64,000 nucleotides of DNA from Okapia johnstoni (taxonomy: Eukaryota > Chordata > Mammalia > Artiodactyla > Giraffidae). The notes below the pieces were generated by a model. The model saw only the letters and a program-made list of their open reading frames with translations. It was not told the origin of the DNA and searched no databases. Shown in pieces: positions 24,137 through 36,120 of the stretch; position 1 is the first letter of the stretch; every line of letters begins with the position of its first letter. Both the position numbers and the translations under genes were made by a program. The stretch is taken from NCBI GenBank assembly GCA_024291935.2, contig CM044314.1, positions 26,944,001 to 27,008,000 on the forward strand. Reading direction: 5' to 3'.

Positions 24137-24762
24137 CCCCTTTCATATTCAGAGGTGCTGATGGAGGATGGAGGCATCAACACCTGGCATTTCCAGGGCC
24201 AAGAATTTCATCAGATTTTGCCCAGCTGAGCTGTCAACAATGTCATAATTGGAACATTTTTGGAAAAGGAAATAGACTATTCTGGAGCAGTGATCACTAA
24301 GTGTACCATATACATTGGTTTGTATACACAAGTATGTGTGCACACACCTGCAGGTAGGCACGAAAGCCCACCCACTGCTGTCTCAAAATCCTTGTCAGTT
24401 AGCACTTTCTCCAGTAACAGAAGTGATTACTCTGATGGGAAATGCAAAATTAAGCTCTGGAGTGATTTCCTTAGAAATCAGTAAGGAGGGTTTCCTGGAA
24501 CCTTTTTGATGAAAAGCTTGTTTTCCCTTAAGAGTTTGCTCCAAAAAAAGCAGCTCTCACCATATGTTTTCCTGAAGGGAAGAAGGAGGGGACAGAATGT
24601 ACAAGCTGAATGCTAACTAAATATTGCAGCCCCGGATTCCATTGGCAGCTAGTCACTAGGATCCTGGAGAGACCTTGGCCAGTCTGTCTAGTTGAAGGCT
24701 GTTTAGGAAAGTCCTGGGCAGCATCAGTGCCTCATGAGTATCAGAGTGGCCAGTAGCTAAAT

Positions 24763-25040
24763 TGGAGAAGGCGATGGCACCCCACTCCAGCACTCTTGCC
24801 TGGAAAACCCCTTGGATGGAGGAGCCTGGTAGGCTGCAGTTCATGAGGTCGCTAAGAGTCAGACATGACTGAGCGACTTCACTTTCACTTTTCACTTTCA
24901 TGCATTGGAGAAGGAAATGGCAACCCACTCCAGTGTTCTTGCCTGGAGTATCCCAGGGATGGCGGAGCCTGGTGGGCTGCCGTCTATGGGGTTGCACAGA
25001 GTCGGACATGACTGAAGTGACCTAGCAGCAGCAGCAGCAG
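24763..25040 (+). mobile_element. Bov-A2 SINE with TSD
   Basis: Full dimeric Bov-A2, from 'ggagaaggcgatggcacccc' to a (GCA)n tail. It is flanked by cagtagctaaat at 24751-24762 and 25041-25052. Confidence 0.95.
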
Positions 25041-25394
25041 CAGTAGCTAAATGCATGATCAATAAGAGCAGTTTTTCCCCAGGGGTGAGTGAGGAGGGGA
25101 TCAGTCTATGACAAGTTTTTAAGATTCACTGAGCCAGAGTTTTACACATTTTAATGGAAAACTTTGACTCATGACTCAAACATGGTGAGTGGGCAGGCTC
25201 AGTGAAACCAGCACTGGACAAAGAGCCATAAAACCATAGAATCAGGACCCTAAGTAACTGAGTTCCTTGGTCCTAGTCTTGTCTTCCAAGTAGTATTATT
25301 GCTAAACTCATTTGGAGAAGTCCCTGCCCGCCCTTCTCTTAAAGTTTTCCAGGAAATAAAAATTTACAAGCTACACTGTTAATTCCCCAGAGGA

Positions 25395-25620
25395 TTATCA
25401 TAAATTCATTCAACAAATATTTATCACATGTGCACTTTGTGCCTGGCCTTTTTCTGAGCTCTGGGGATATAATAATTAATTAAGTGCCCCAATCCCAGCC
25501 TTCATGGGTCTTACATTCTAAACAGGGGGAGGGGAAAATTTAGAAAACATGAGGCTAGAAAAGAAACAAAAGTGAGTCAAATATAGAGTCTGTTATTAAT
25601 AAATGGTGAAAAGTGCTATT
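25395..25620 (-). repeat. L2 3' end
   Basis: 'cattcaacaaatatttatcac' then 'ctctggggatataataatt' and 'ttacattctaaacaggggg' is an inverted L2 3' end. Confidence 0.65.
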
Positions 25621-26270
25621 ATGAGTATCACTAAAATGCCTTACATCAGACTTCATCATTTCCATGGGCTAGGACATGTATATTCTATGTGATTTTCACA
25701 AGAGTAAACTGCCTGGAATATCACGGAAATCCCTCAGGTTCACATGAGTAAAAGTGACTTTTCTGGAATTAGAATGCATGTCATGGGATGCTCAGTGTCC
25801 TCCCCTTCCATAAAACTTAACTACAGAAATTCAAACGCCTGTCTTTTCTTAGTACTCACTGGAGACTTGAATTTTAGGGTCATTCAGTAATGCTGACTTT
25901 AGTTGCAAGGGCCCGTGAGGGCTAAGCAGAAATAACCACAGAAGGATGGCATCAGAGCAACACCACCCAGGAGGCCGAGTCTGCCCTTTAGCCAGAAAGA
26001 GTCCTACTGGGGAGGGAACAAATGATTACACTTTTTCAAATGTTTTCAGAGGGGGAACGTGAAAAAAGACAACCTAGGCTAGGCTCTGCCCATGTCACGT
26101 CACTGTGACACAAACTGAAAACAAGAGGGGTTTTAAGAGAACAAGGGACTGAGTGCTTACTATTGTAATGTGCTGTGATTCCTTGCACTAGGAAATCCAA
26201 TTCCCCTTTTATTCCTACCTATTTTTCCCCCACTATAAAACAGGGGCAAAAAGAGACTCAAGTGTTCCAT
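25621..26270. other. No gene recognised
   Basis: Unique-looking sequence with no exon or repeat I can name. Confidence 0.45.
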
Positions 26271-26912
26271 TTTTGTTCAGTCACTAAATTGTGTCCAACT
26301 CTTTGTGACCTCATGGACTATAGCACGCCAAGCTGCCCTGTCCTTCACTATCTCCAGGAAAGTGAAAGTGTTAGTTGCGCAGTCCTTTCTGACTCTTTGT
26401 GACCTCACGGACTGTAGTCTACCAGGGTCCTCTGTCCACAGAATTCTCCAGGCAAGTATATTGGAGTGGGTTGCTATTTCCTTCTCCAGGGGATCTTCCT
26501 GACTCAGGGATAGAACCATGGTCTCCCACACGGTGGGCAGATTCTTTACCATCTAAGCCACCAGAGAAGCCTCTATCTTCTGGAGTTTGCTCAGATTCAT
26601 GTGCACTGAGTTGGTGATGCTGTCTAACCGTCTCATCCTCTGCTGCCTCCTTCTCCTGTGCTCAGCCTTTCCCAGCATCAAGATCTTTTCCAGTGAGTCA
26701 GCTCTTGGCATCAGGTGGCCAAAGAATTGGAGCTTCAGCATCAATCCTTCCAAATGAATATTCAGGGTTGATTTCCTTTAGGCTTGACTGGTTTGATCTC
26801 CTTGCTTTCCAAGGGACTCTCAAAAGTCTTCTCCAGCACCACAGTTCAAAAGCATGAATTCTTCACTGCTCAGCTTTCTTTATGGTCCAGCTCTCATGTC
26901 TGTACATGATGG
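26271..26912 (-). mobile_element. BovB LINE 3' end, split by a SINE
   Basis: Inverted BovB 3' part at 26271-26358 and 26573-26912. The two pieces are continuous with each other once the Bov-tA between them is ignored. Confidence 0.9.
26360..26572 (-). mobile_element. Bov-tA SINE nested in BovB
   Basis: Inverted Bov-tA. The flanks ctatctccagga and ctatcttctgga are a slightly diverged TSD. Confidence 0.9.
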
Positions 26913-27006
26913 TGTTCTGTAACGGTCATCAAAATAATTAAATAAGTTCAATAGTTCTCTCTGAACTCAAGTTGGAGAGAATCATGTGTTTTCCATTCTT
27001 AAGGGG

Positions 27007-27132
27007 GGGAAAAGGAAATGGCAACCCACTCCAGTATTCTTGCCTGGAGAATCCCACAGGAGCCTGGTGGGGTGCTGTCTATGGGGTTGCGCAGAGTCGG
27101 ACACGACTGAAGCGACTTAGCAGCAGCAGCAG
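27007..27132 (+). mobile_element. Bov-A monomer with TSD
   Basis: A single BovB-derived monomer with a (GCA)n tail. It is flanked by a 13-bp direct repeat cattcttaagggg at 26994-27006 and 27133-27145. Monomeric rather than the usual dimer. Confidence 0.92.
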
Positions 27133-27204
27133 CATTCTTAAGGGGAGGGAGGATTCATGAGGAAACATGAATATTTGAGACTGATATTGGTACACTATAT
27201 GGTA

Positions 27205-27420
27205 TGGGAAATAAAAGAGTACGAATTTTGGAATCAGGCAGAACTGGATGTGAATTCCAGCTCTACCACTCAATAGCCTCGTACCTCAGGCCCAGTTTTA
27301 AAACTTCAAGTCCCTTTCACATCATAGAGATGTTATCTACCTGGCAAGACTGTTTCAAAGACTGAATGGGATTAACTGACATCTATGAGACATGGCAGCA
27401 ACTCAATAAGTATTACAGAT
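27205..27420 (+). repeat. MIR element
   Basis: 'ttttggaatcaggcagaactg', then 'aattccagctctaccactca', ending 'gcagcaactcaataagtatt'. Nearly full length. Confidence 0.75.
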
Positions 27421-28429
27421 CAGTCATATTACATGTGAGTTAGAAATTTGCAAATTCGACTGCTCATACTTGGCAAAGAAAGAGTGTGGAAGAAGTTAAA
27501 ATAACATGAGTAGTTCCAGTTTGTGTAAAAATCTTGTTCAAACAAGGCAGCTTGAAAATCTCCTGAGTTTATTTGCTCTTTCACTCAATGAGCTTGTATT
27601 TGGGGGATAAGCGTCTACTATTCCCTAACAGAGCTCAGTTCCCACATCCCCCTCAATGTGAGCATCTCACCATGCCAGGTGTCACTCTAGAGTTTAAAGC
27701 TGTGTACATTTCATATCTCATGTGCCTTTCTGCAGTTCAACTGTGTCATCAGGGACTCAATTAAAGAAACAGTAATCAATGGTCATTTTGACACTGTGTA
27801 ATTTTTGTTGTTTTTTCTTAAACCAGAGAATTGTGAAATAATTAAAAGAAGTTATGATGTCCCCCTGTCATAGTAATAAAGATCTTTGAAAAAAATGATA
27901 ACATTTAGGGTCTGCCAAGACCCTCACTGTTGATAGTGCAAATGGGATTTCTCTGGAGGACACAATAATAGGCATAAAAAAGCATGTAAGTGTTCCGGCC
28001 TTTTGATGCCATAATTTTACTTACAGGAATGTTTTTGAGGGGATAATTAAATAGGACCTCATTGTTTTCTAAATAAGAAAGTTAATCACAAAGTAATGTT
28101 AAGACCAAAATACCGCAAATGACTTCAATGCTCACCCATGTAGGACTGGCCAAGCGAATCATTTGTTGAACACCCCACCACAGTGCCCACTGCTCTTCCA
28201 GCCCTGGTCCTGATTCAGGCAGCTTCTTCTCAGACATGTGGCCTGAATGTGAATTTTGACCTAATATTGAACACACACATTTGTAAATCGATATTCTGTC
28301 AAGGCTACATATTGCCATCTTAGAACTTCCGAGTTACATAGATACATCTGAAATTTTATTTAAAAATGAAAATAACATTTTGATATTCATTTAAGAACTT
28401 TAGCAGTTAAATTTTTTAGCAGTTAAAAA
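27421..28429. other. No gene recognised
   Basis: Unique or very old sequence. The text at 27950-28100 may be an eroded LINE. No coding signal. Confidence 0.45.
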
Positions 28430-28748
28430 TTTTTTTTTTTAATTTTTTAAATTAATTAATTACTTTTGGCTGTGCTGGGTCTTTGCTGTGCATGTGGGTT
28501 TTCTCTAGTTACAGAGAGCAGGGGCTGCTCTTCATTGTGGTGCATGGGCTTCTCACTGTGGTGGCTTCTCTTGTGGAGCACAGGCTCTAGGTGTGTGGGT
28601 TTCAGTAATTGTAGGACACGAGCTCAGTAGTTGTGGCACACCTGCTTAGTTGCCCCATGACATGTGGAATCTTCCTCGACCAGGGACTGAACCTGTGTCC
28701 TCTGCATTGGCAGGCAGTTTCCTAACCACCATACTACCAGGGAAGTCC
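28430..28748 (-). mobile_element. CHR-type (tRNA-Glu) SINE
   Basis: Inverted cetartiodactyl CHR SINE: 'ttggctgtgctgggtctttg' to 'accatactaccagggaagtcc', with a (T)n/A-rich tail near 28430. It predates the Bov-specific SINEs. 'agttaaattttt'-like text flanks both sides as a probable TSD. Confidence 0.88.
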
Positions 28749-29023
28749 AGGAGTTAAATTTTTTAAGTTGGATAGTACAGTACAGTAACAATGATGTCTC
28801 AGCACCATCAACCGGCAGAGGGCCCCTTGGTACAGTGTTCACACGTGTGAGCAAAACAGAAGCCTGTTTCCAACTGAAATCAGTGGGGAGTGTGGTGTAT
28901 TTGGCAGCTTTGTCAGTGTTGTGCTCCGAAGAAGTCACTAGAATTAATGGCAGCATCTTTATGAAGGGTTATCATGTACCTTTAGAAACATCTGTACTGT
29001 TATTAAGATTTCTTTCCTGTAAA

Positions 29024-29245
29024 TCAGTGGTTTTCAGGGCGATTTTAGGTTTTGCCCCCTAGGAGACATTAGGAAATGTCTAGAGACAATCTTGGTTGTA
29101 ATAATCAGGGGAGACATGTTGCTGACATTTAGTGAATAGAGGCCAGGGATGCTGCTAAACACCCTACAGTGCACAGGACAGCCAGCAGCTCACAACAAAG
29201 AATTATTTATTTACAATATCAATAGTGCAGATGTTAAGAAAACTT
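29024..29245 (+). repeat. MER20 (hAT-Charlie)
   Basis: 'atcagtggttttcagggcga' to 'agtgcagatgttaagaaaac', with 'aggccagggatgctgctaaa' in the middle. Third MER20 copy, same orientation as the other two. Confidence 0.88.
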
Positions 29246-29939
29246 GATCTAAACATTAATAATCAGCTAAAGTCAAGTCTTTCCCCCTCTTCATCTCCTG
29301 CGCTTGAAGATTTGGTTTAGGGAGCTGAAGCAACACTCAAACCAAAGCTGTATGCACTTCTTAAAAAGAGGGTTTCTGAGTATTTCGAAGCAGAACTTCG
29401 ACTGTTGCCTTCACCTGGTCATCTTTGTTTCTGCATGGACTTCAGGAAAATTTTATCCTGAAATGTTCAATCTAAAAATGGAACAATGTTTAAGTATCCC
29501 CAGCTCTTCCAAAGTTCACTTTTCACCACTTTGCTTTTATGGAAGACCTACGTTAGTACCTCCTTTAGCCAACAGGGAGAGATTTGAAGAGGATTTTTAA
29601 TTTTATGGAAAAAGGTAAAACTGCAAAATGGTGTCAGTGTTTGTTTTGCAGTGAGTTGTTATAGTCGGTGGGTACTCCACGCTCCTCCCCAGGGAACTGC
29701 ACTCTGCATCTCAGCCTCAAGTTGCTATAGCTTTGAGCTGTGTTGTGAATATCTGTGCTTTATCTCTAGTTATTCTATGTCTGCATTAGCAAGATATGTC
29801 CTGAGGTAATTACTTCTTAGCTTCATGCTATAAAAGATTTCATAGGAATGCTCTACTTTTGGATAGCGGGGGAAACTTGTAATTGGCTTTCAAGATAACA
29901 CTATTATCTGGGAATTTCCACCTGCTCCTCAGCTTCCCT
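29246..29939. other. No gene recognised
   Basis: A 98-codon plus-strand frame at 29304-29600 has no domain or splice-site support. No repeat was identified. Confidence 0.45.
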
Positions 29940-30700
29940 TGCCAAGTCCAGCACCTTTTCAGCAGTAGGAACATAGGAGGACCTTAAAGCAAGTTCAAGA
30001 ATGAAATACTTGCCTTCTTAAAATCCGTTAGGTGATTTACTTCTTCAGCATGTTTCACAAATGAACTATTTTCTCTGGAAGCAATGTTTGGCTGTTAGTA
30101 CCCATGCTGAACTGGCATGCTGCAAGATACAATTTCAAGGTTTTTTGGTACAAGTAGCCTTTGAACACACAACAGCTGCTGTTCTAGTTTGTTGGAACGT
30201 TTTGTAAATTTATGTGATAAGGCAGTTCCAAAATGTCTTCTATGTCATGTAGTTTATCTTTGGGTGAAAAAGAACGATGAAAGGGGCCCCATCCCTGGTG
30301 ACTACAGGCAGCAACTCTGTGCCATAATAGGTTTTTCAACATGCAGCTGAAGAGTGTGAACAACGTGGGGTGCTTGTGATCCTTAAATCACTTGTAGCCT
30401 TTGCTGTGCTTGTTCCATTGTCAGAAACAATTGCCCATCACTTTTCTTGATGGACTTTCCATTTCATAAATATTTTTTCAATCTGATTCACTATGCTGGG
30501 AAGAACCAGAACCTCTTGGCACCAAAATAAAGATGAAGTGCACTTGACTTCATCACTAATCCACCGTGCTGTCAACTGTTGTGAAAAGTACAAAAGTAGC
30601 ATGCTTAATAACACCATTATGCTTCATGCACACAGCAGAATATAATTCAGGAAAAAGAGCTTTTTAACATTATGTTTCCTGGAAGGAACTTTGTACCTAA
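29940..30700 (-). pseudogene. Decayed hAT-family transposase (DNA transposon or ZBED-like remnant)
   Basis: Read on the minus strand in shifting frames, several hAT transposase landmarks occur in the correct order: 'WAIVSDNGTS' (30414-30437), 'HVVHTLQLHVEK' (around 30340-30370), and 'LQNVPTN*NSS' (30184-30207 and on), matching the family's DN(G/A)-, HTLQL- and 'VPTRWNSTY' motifs. Stops and frameshifts separate them, so it encodes no protein. The hAT catalytic triad and dimerisation domain cannot be traced fully. Similar text may continue to about 31080 (toward the N-terminus). It could be an autonomous hAT fossil or a dead domesticated ZBED-type copy. Confidence 0.72.
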
Positions 30701-31440
30701 TCACTTGAGTAAATCACAAAGTCCTTTGTCTTCATCTGCTGAAAACAGTTTTCAGTAAAGTCTTCAAGGCTGCCTGGGTGCCTGTGAGGGTTGGTCACTA
30801 AGCCGTGGCTTTGGAACAGCAGCTACGGTCTTCAGGGCTCAGGTAGTGGTCAGTGGGGAGGACCTTCCTGGAACCATCTGGGGCAGTGGTGCCTACCCAT
30901 GGTGAAGAAATGCTGTCCAGTGGCAACAGTGCTTTTAGTTGATGGTTCTTAGTAACAGCAGTGACCACCCTAAAGCAAGGACCGTGCCTGCCCTTCTCTC
31001 CAAAAGTACAATAGCCTAGAGTCCTTAGTTGATCCCATTATAAGGCATAAGACAGAGTCCCCAAGGGACTGACCTTGGCCATCTCACTAGGCTCAGCCAG
31101 AATGAGAATTTGCTTTAGAAAAAGAAATATGACATCTCTAGAAGCCAAATGTCAAGGAATTGTTATCATGTGACAGGTAGTATGTACAGACAAAACCACA
31201 CTATATATATATCAACAGAGTGATAGTAGTTTCTCTAGGTAAGAAGGTCAGGGGAGATTTTAATTTTAATTTCTAGAATGAATTTGTATTAATTTTACAA
31301 TCCATAAAAATAATTCTAATAAGTCAGCAGATGATTTTAAAGAAAATCTACAGGTAATCAAGAAATTCAGAATGGCAAGAATTATGTCTTACTACCTATT
31401 GCAACTCTTTTGTTTCAGCATTAAAATAAACAATCAGATA

Positions 31441-31629
31441 ACAGATATTTTAGTCTATGAAGGCTCTAGGGTCTCTGTTACAACTACACAACTCTACCAT
31501 TGCAGTGCAAAAGCAGACTCAGGCAATACGTAAATGAATGAATGTGGCTGGGTTCCAATCAAACATTATTTAGGAAACCTGGCAATGGGTTGGAGCAAGC
31601 CCACAGGCTGTGATTTGCTGATCCCTGCT
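31441..31629 (-). repeat. hAT-type MER element (non-autonomous)
   Basis: Contains 'gggtctctgttacaactaca', 'gcaatacgtaaatgaatgaa' and 'tgatttgctgatccctgc', the hallmark text of an abundant non-autonomous mammalian hAT repeat. The exact subfamily name is left open, and the strand depends on which orientation is taken as consensus. Confidence 0.65.
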
Positions 31630-31639
31630 ATGGAGGAAG

Positions 31640-32240
31640 AAAATATCATAAACATAAAACTTCCTAAATTAATGCCTCATTTAATGCAATTCTAATCAGG
31701 AATTTAGGATAATGTTTTTCAGCCTTTCAGAGGGGTCACCTTTTTAAGCAAGGCAGGAAACTAAAAAGTCTTAAGGAAAAATCTGACAAGTCTAACTCCA
31801 TAAAAATTCAGTATTTTTGTGTGGCCAAAGATAATACAAAACTATTGAGAGAAAGATGATGGAACTAGAGAAAATATTTGGAACACAAATGATAGAGTAT
31901 TAATCTCCCTAATATTGATAGCCTCATAAATTATTAAGCAGAAAAAATAGGACAGCGAGCAGTTTAATGAATAAGTATCAAACAATTGAAAATATGCCAA
32001 ACATTACTAGCAGGCAGAATGTTATATAACAATAAAGAGATCCAATAGTTTGCCAATCAGGTTGGCAAAAATTAGTGGTAATATTCAATGCCAGTAAAGG
32101 TGTGGGAAACTTCTCTCTCATGTCTTATACTGGGGCCTGAACTGGCACACATTTTGGGAAAATAATTTGGTGGTACCTATTAAAATGAAAAAAGGGCAAA
32201 TTTAAAATGACAAATTATCTATAAATTAAAGAAAAGAAAG
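31640..32240 (+). repeat. Old L1M-type LINE fragment
   Basis: Diverged L1 3' ORF2/3' UTR-like text: 'ttgatagcctcataaatt', 'aaatatgccaaac', 'gccaatcaggttggcaaa', 'cacattttgggaaaataatt'. No open frame survives. Confidence 0.6.
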
Positions 32241-32375
32241 ATACTTTATATCAAAAATTATGAGTTATGGTCAGGGCTGTGTGCTGAGCAACATTTATAG
32301 TTTTCAAAAGATATTAATTTTTTCAAAAAAATTTTGTACTCCATTTCTATTTGATATGTCTCATAGTTAAGATTG

Positions 32376-32756
32376 CTAGTCTCTTTGTGACCTCAAGAGG
32401 ATGGGTACTTCCTGGCTTTGATTGAAGTGGGGCCTTTCCAGGGCCACTTCTTTTAAAGTGCTTTCCTTTACTTGTCTCTTATGCCCATTCTGGGGTTTAC
32501 TTTGTCTTGTGCCATGTGGTTCTACCCTTTTGTAGCAATGTTGGTGGTATTGGCTCATGACATTACCTGCTAAGAGTTGGTGCCTCTCTACCAGGGCATA
32601 TCCAAGTGTTAATGTCCAATCACTTCTGGTCTCACAAACAGCACTCATTATCTGAGCAACTCTAGGGCATTTTATCAAAAAAGGGTCCCATAAAACTCCA
32701 AGCTGAAAGTTAGTACTCAAAGGAACAGAGGTGAGGATGGAGTCAGGGGTGGGCAA
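32376..32756 (-). other. Unexplained 126-codon open frame
   Basis: Open minus-strand frame beginning MPTPDSILTSVPLS, with 'DPFLIKCPRVAQIM' and 'ALVERHQLLAGNVMSQYHQH'. Open sense text seems to continue upstream across stops (about 32760-32900). I do not recognise the protein. Possibilities are an eroded retroelement gene or host-gene retrocopy, or chance. It has no Zn-knuckle, protease or RT motif, and no splice-site support was noticed. Confidence 0.3.
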
Positions 32757-35181
32757 AATGACTTCTTAAGGTCCTTAAAGCCTTTTGCTCCAATAATTAT
32801 GCAACTTCAAGGCATGATTTATTATAATGAAAAAGGGTAGTTCATATTCTTCCAAATCAGGATAGTGATAGCCTCTCTGTGAACCCAGGCTAGAAGCTGC
32901 AAAAAAATAAATGCAATGAGTTTATATTATGCCTTCCTCTGTCTTCAAAGATGAGCACACATCTGTTGGCCCCTTAGCCCACCCGTATATCCACAGCTGA
33001 AAGTCTCCTATGAATCTTGCTAAATAATCTCCCACACCAACTAAATGTGTTGCAGGGCCTGAATCAAACAGAATCCCAATGTGAATTGGATAGAACTGAG
33101 TGAGAAATAAGATTGGAATTTACTCCATATGGTTCTGTCTCTAGAAATGTCACTAGGCAAAAAATGCCAGGTGGTATGAAAAGGTTGTGGGCACAAGCCT
33201 TGGAAGTCTGATCTGGACTTGCATATTATGCTCTAGCCACTTATCTGAACTTCTTTAATAGGAAAGACTTTCCCTTATATCTGCTTGTCCTTCCCAATCA
33301 TCACATCAGTGCTGTGCTTTCACTCCCACAGGTGTAGTAGGGCAGTGTCAGACCTTGTATAGAATATTTCTTATGACTATTTTGTGCTATACCCTCCATG
33401 TGAAGAGTTTGAGGTCTAGTTCCTTACTTAAGGGAAAAGTGGACAAAGATTTGTTCCAGCTGATCCTGGTGCACCCACCTTTCCCTCCAGTGCCAGACAG
33501 TTTTCTACTCTTGGCAAGGACTTCCCCTTCCAGCCCTGGTTCAGCAATGTCTCAGGAGGATGCCAAGTGGGGACTAAAGCACAAAATCACTATTTGGCCT
33601 GAGTTTCAGGGGGGAAGTATCATTGATGCATTAAAATGTGTGTTTTGAAAAATAAAATAAAATAAAATGTGTGTTTTGTTTGGGTCACACATGTCCCAGG
33701 GCCTTGTTTGCAAATGTCCATTTGAACACCCCAGGGCCACCTCCCTTCCTCCTGGAGATGGTCTGCAGCAGGCTCTGGGTGGTGTGGTGTTTTAGATTTC
33801 ATCAGAAATCTAAAACCTGTAAACACACTGACAGCAGTCAGCTGAGGGATGTGAGAAACTTGCAAATGAACAACAAATGCAGGCAGAGAAAGGCCAGACC
33901 AAATGGACTGATGTTTTTCACAACCGTGGAGGGTTTAATCCACTGGTCTCAAACCATATGGCATGCTGAACACGAGCCGGGAGAGGCTGGGAGGCACTTG
34001 GCGGCAGACCATGGAAACATAAACGCAAGGCATTTTGTTTCCTTGTGTGCGCTTTTTTCCCTTTAAATATTTACTTTTTGTGTTTTGCCAGGACACAGTT
34101 TCCATCACATATGCAGAACAGGCTGTTTTAGCAGGTGGGGGTGGGGTAGGCAGGGGACAGCTCGATTCAGGGGACCTGTCATAGGATATTGATTCTGTCG
34201 TGTCCAGGTTGCTGGCTTTCCTCCCCAGGGTGGCTCTGAGCAAAAACCTTCTACAATCTTTGTGTCTGGGCTTGGTGGCTCCTGGAAAAATGAGCCCAGA
34301 CCCACACCCACATGGTTAGCAGTGCACTCAGACGGAGAAGGCTGAGTTGCTTGTGGAAAATGTGGGCCTTTGTTGGGCCAGCAGTAGGTGGTCTCTGTCT
34401 GTCAGGTCTGAGGCTGTGGGTGGGCGGCGGAACGTGCGAGCGAACCGCAGTGGCAGAGAACAGAGTCTGTGGCATGGAGGTTGCTGATGGGGGCATCTTT
34501 TACAAACTTTCCACCCGACCGGAGAGGCAGGCCTGGGAAGAAGGGTGGCAAGAGGGGGTGGGTGGGCGAAGGAAGGGCAGCTGGAAGAGGGAATGGGGGG
34601 TGGCAAATTCCCAAGTGAAATAGAAATGTACCATATAAAAATAAATAAATTACTCCTGGGCTGTGAGCCATGTTTGAACCAAAATAATGTAAGCAATCAG
34701 ATGCTTACTGTCTCTGATTCACTCAAGCTTCCAAACACATTACTTAACAGAAAATAGAAGGTTTTGTCATAAAGGAGTGTAGTAGTTGCACAATGCTGGC
34801 CACATGGTTAGAAGGCAGGCTTGGAGCTGGCAAATGTAGATGTCCTCAACTAAAAATACACAACCCTGGCATTTTTTCATTGGCTATAAGGGATGAGGGC
34901 TGGAAGAAGCTTCCTGACATTCTCAGGAGGTCTCTGAGGGCTTCCATTTGTTCCACCCACAACCAGGGAGTAGATGTGAGAGGTGCCATGCTAAATACTA
35001 TGATCTATGCACAGCTAGGAGGGCGGAAGCTCCTCCACCAATATACAGAGCAAGCCCATGGAAACAAGACTCCAGCTAGGAAGAGGGGCGCTAGTTTACA
35101 CCCGTGAACTGCTTTGTAGTTCATGACATCTTCTCATGGTCACCATCCAGAGACACTGACATTATTGTCTGTATATTCCAA
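32757..35181. other. No gene recognised; partly GC-rich, old repeat scraps
   Basis: 33195-33260 resembles a MIR. 33640-33680 holds an AAAAT-type tandem tract that duplicates 'gtgtgttttg'. 34290-34600 is richer in G and CpG (cgtgcgagcgaaccgcagtg) but below CpG-island density. Long frames near 34312-34696 run on both strands with no known domain. Confidence 0.5.
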
Positions 35182-35351
35182 TGAAGTGCTTCTTAAACTG
35201 TAGTGTGCAAAAGCAGGACAGGTTCAGGGGGCCTACTTCCCGAGTTCCTGATCTAGTTGGTCTGGAGAGGACCCAAGAATGTACATCTCTAACAAGCTCT
35301 CAGGTGATGCTGATGCTGCTGATCATGGACCACACATTTGAACCCTACTGT
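35182..35351 (+). repeat. MER5A (hAT-Charlie)
   Basis: 'gaagtgcttcttaaactgta', 'ctaacaagctctcaggtgat' and 'gctgatgctgctgatcatgg' follow MER5A end to end. Confidence 0.85.
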
Positions 35352-35546
35352 TCTCAGTGAGCTTCAGTAACAAGAGCCTTTATTCAACCAGGGTAGCTGG
35401 ACTCTAAGTCCAGGTTTCCCACCAATATCATGATGCTTCTTACTCCTCACATGCTCTCCCTGCCAGTCATGGTGTCCACATCAGTTGAGCCTCAACTTAT
35501 ACTCAGAATCCATCCTGGCACAGCCTTCTTAGCAGCCACAAGCAAC

Positions 35547-35757
35547 TAACCAGAGTTGGTGGGGCTGGTGGTAAAGAACTCACCCGCCAATGTAGGAGAC
35601 ATAAGAGACACAGGTTCAATCCCTTGGTCAGGAAGATCGCCTGGAGGATGGCATGGCAACCCACTCCAGTATTCTTGCCTGGAGAATTCCACAGAGAAGC
35701 CTGGAGGGCTACAGTCCATAGGGTTGTAAAGTGACTTAGCACGCACGCACACACATG
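35547..35757 (+). mobile_element. Bov-tA SINE
   Basis: tRNA-like head 'ggtggtaaagaactcacccg' and body 'cccactccagtattcttgc', with a short CA-rich tail. Confidence 0.9.
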
Positions 35758-35862
35758 CACAATATATACATATAATGTTATCTGTCATCTTTGAGTTGTT
35801 GCAATGGGCACTGGCCTAAAGTCCAGAGAACCTGGATTTAATAATGACTAGGCCATTAACTG

Positions 35863-36070
35863 GCTTCCCTGGTGGCTCAGTTGGTAAAGAATCTGCCGGC
35901 AATGTGGGAGACCTGGGCTTGATCCCTGGGTCTGGGAAGATCCCTCAGAGAAGGGAATGGCAACCCACTCCAGTATTCTTGCCTGGAGAATTCCATGGAC
36001 AGAGGAGCCTGGCAGGCTACGGTCTATAGGATTGCAAAGAGCTGCACACAACTGAGCGACTTTCACTTTT
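35863..36070 (+). mobile_element. Bov-tA SINE with TSD
   Basis: Well-preserved head (tggctcagttggtaaagaat) and body. It is flanked by aggccattaact (35849-35860) and aggctattaact (36071-36082), a TSD with one difference. Confidence 0.93.
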
Positions 36071-36120
36071 AGGCTATTAACTAGATGTGGGGATACCAGA
36101 TGAGATTCTTTAACCTGCCT

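Noticed and set aside
33355..34066. Plus-strand frames near 33.4-34.1 kb as exons
   Set aside because: No domain and no splice-bounded segment; they overlap minus-strand frames of equal quality.
35863..36070. tRNA gene, from the tRNA-like A and B boxes
   Set aside because: The box sequences belong to Bov-tA SINEs (tRNA-Glu-derived head followed by a BovB-derived body), not a free-standing tRNA.
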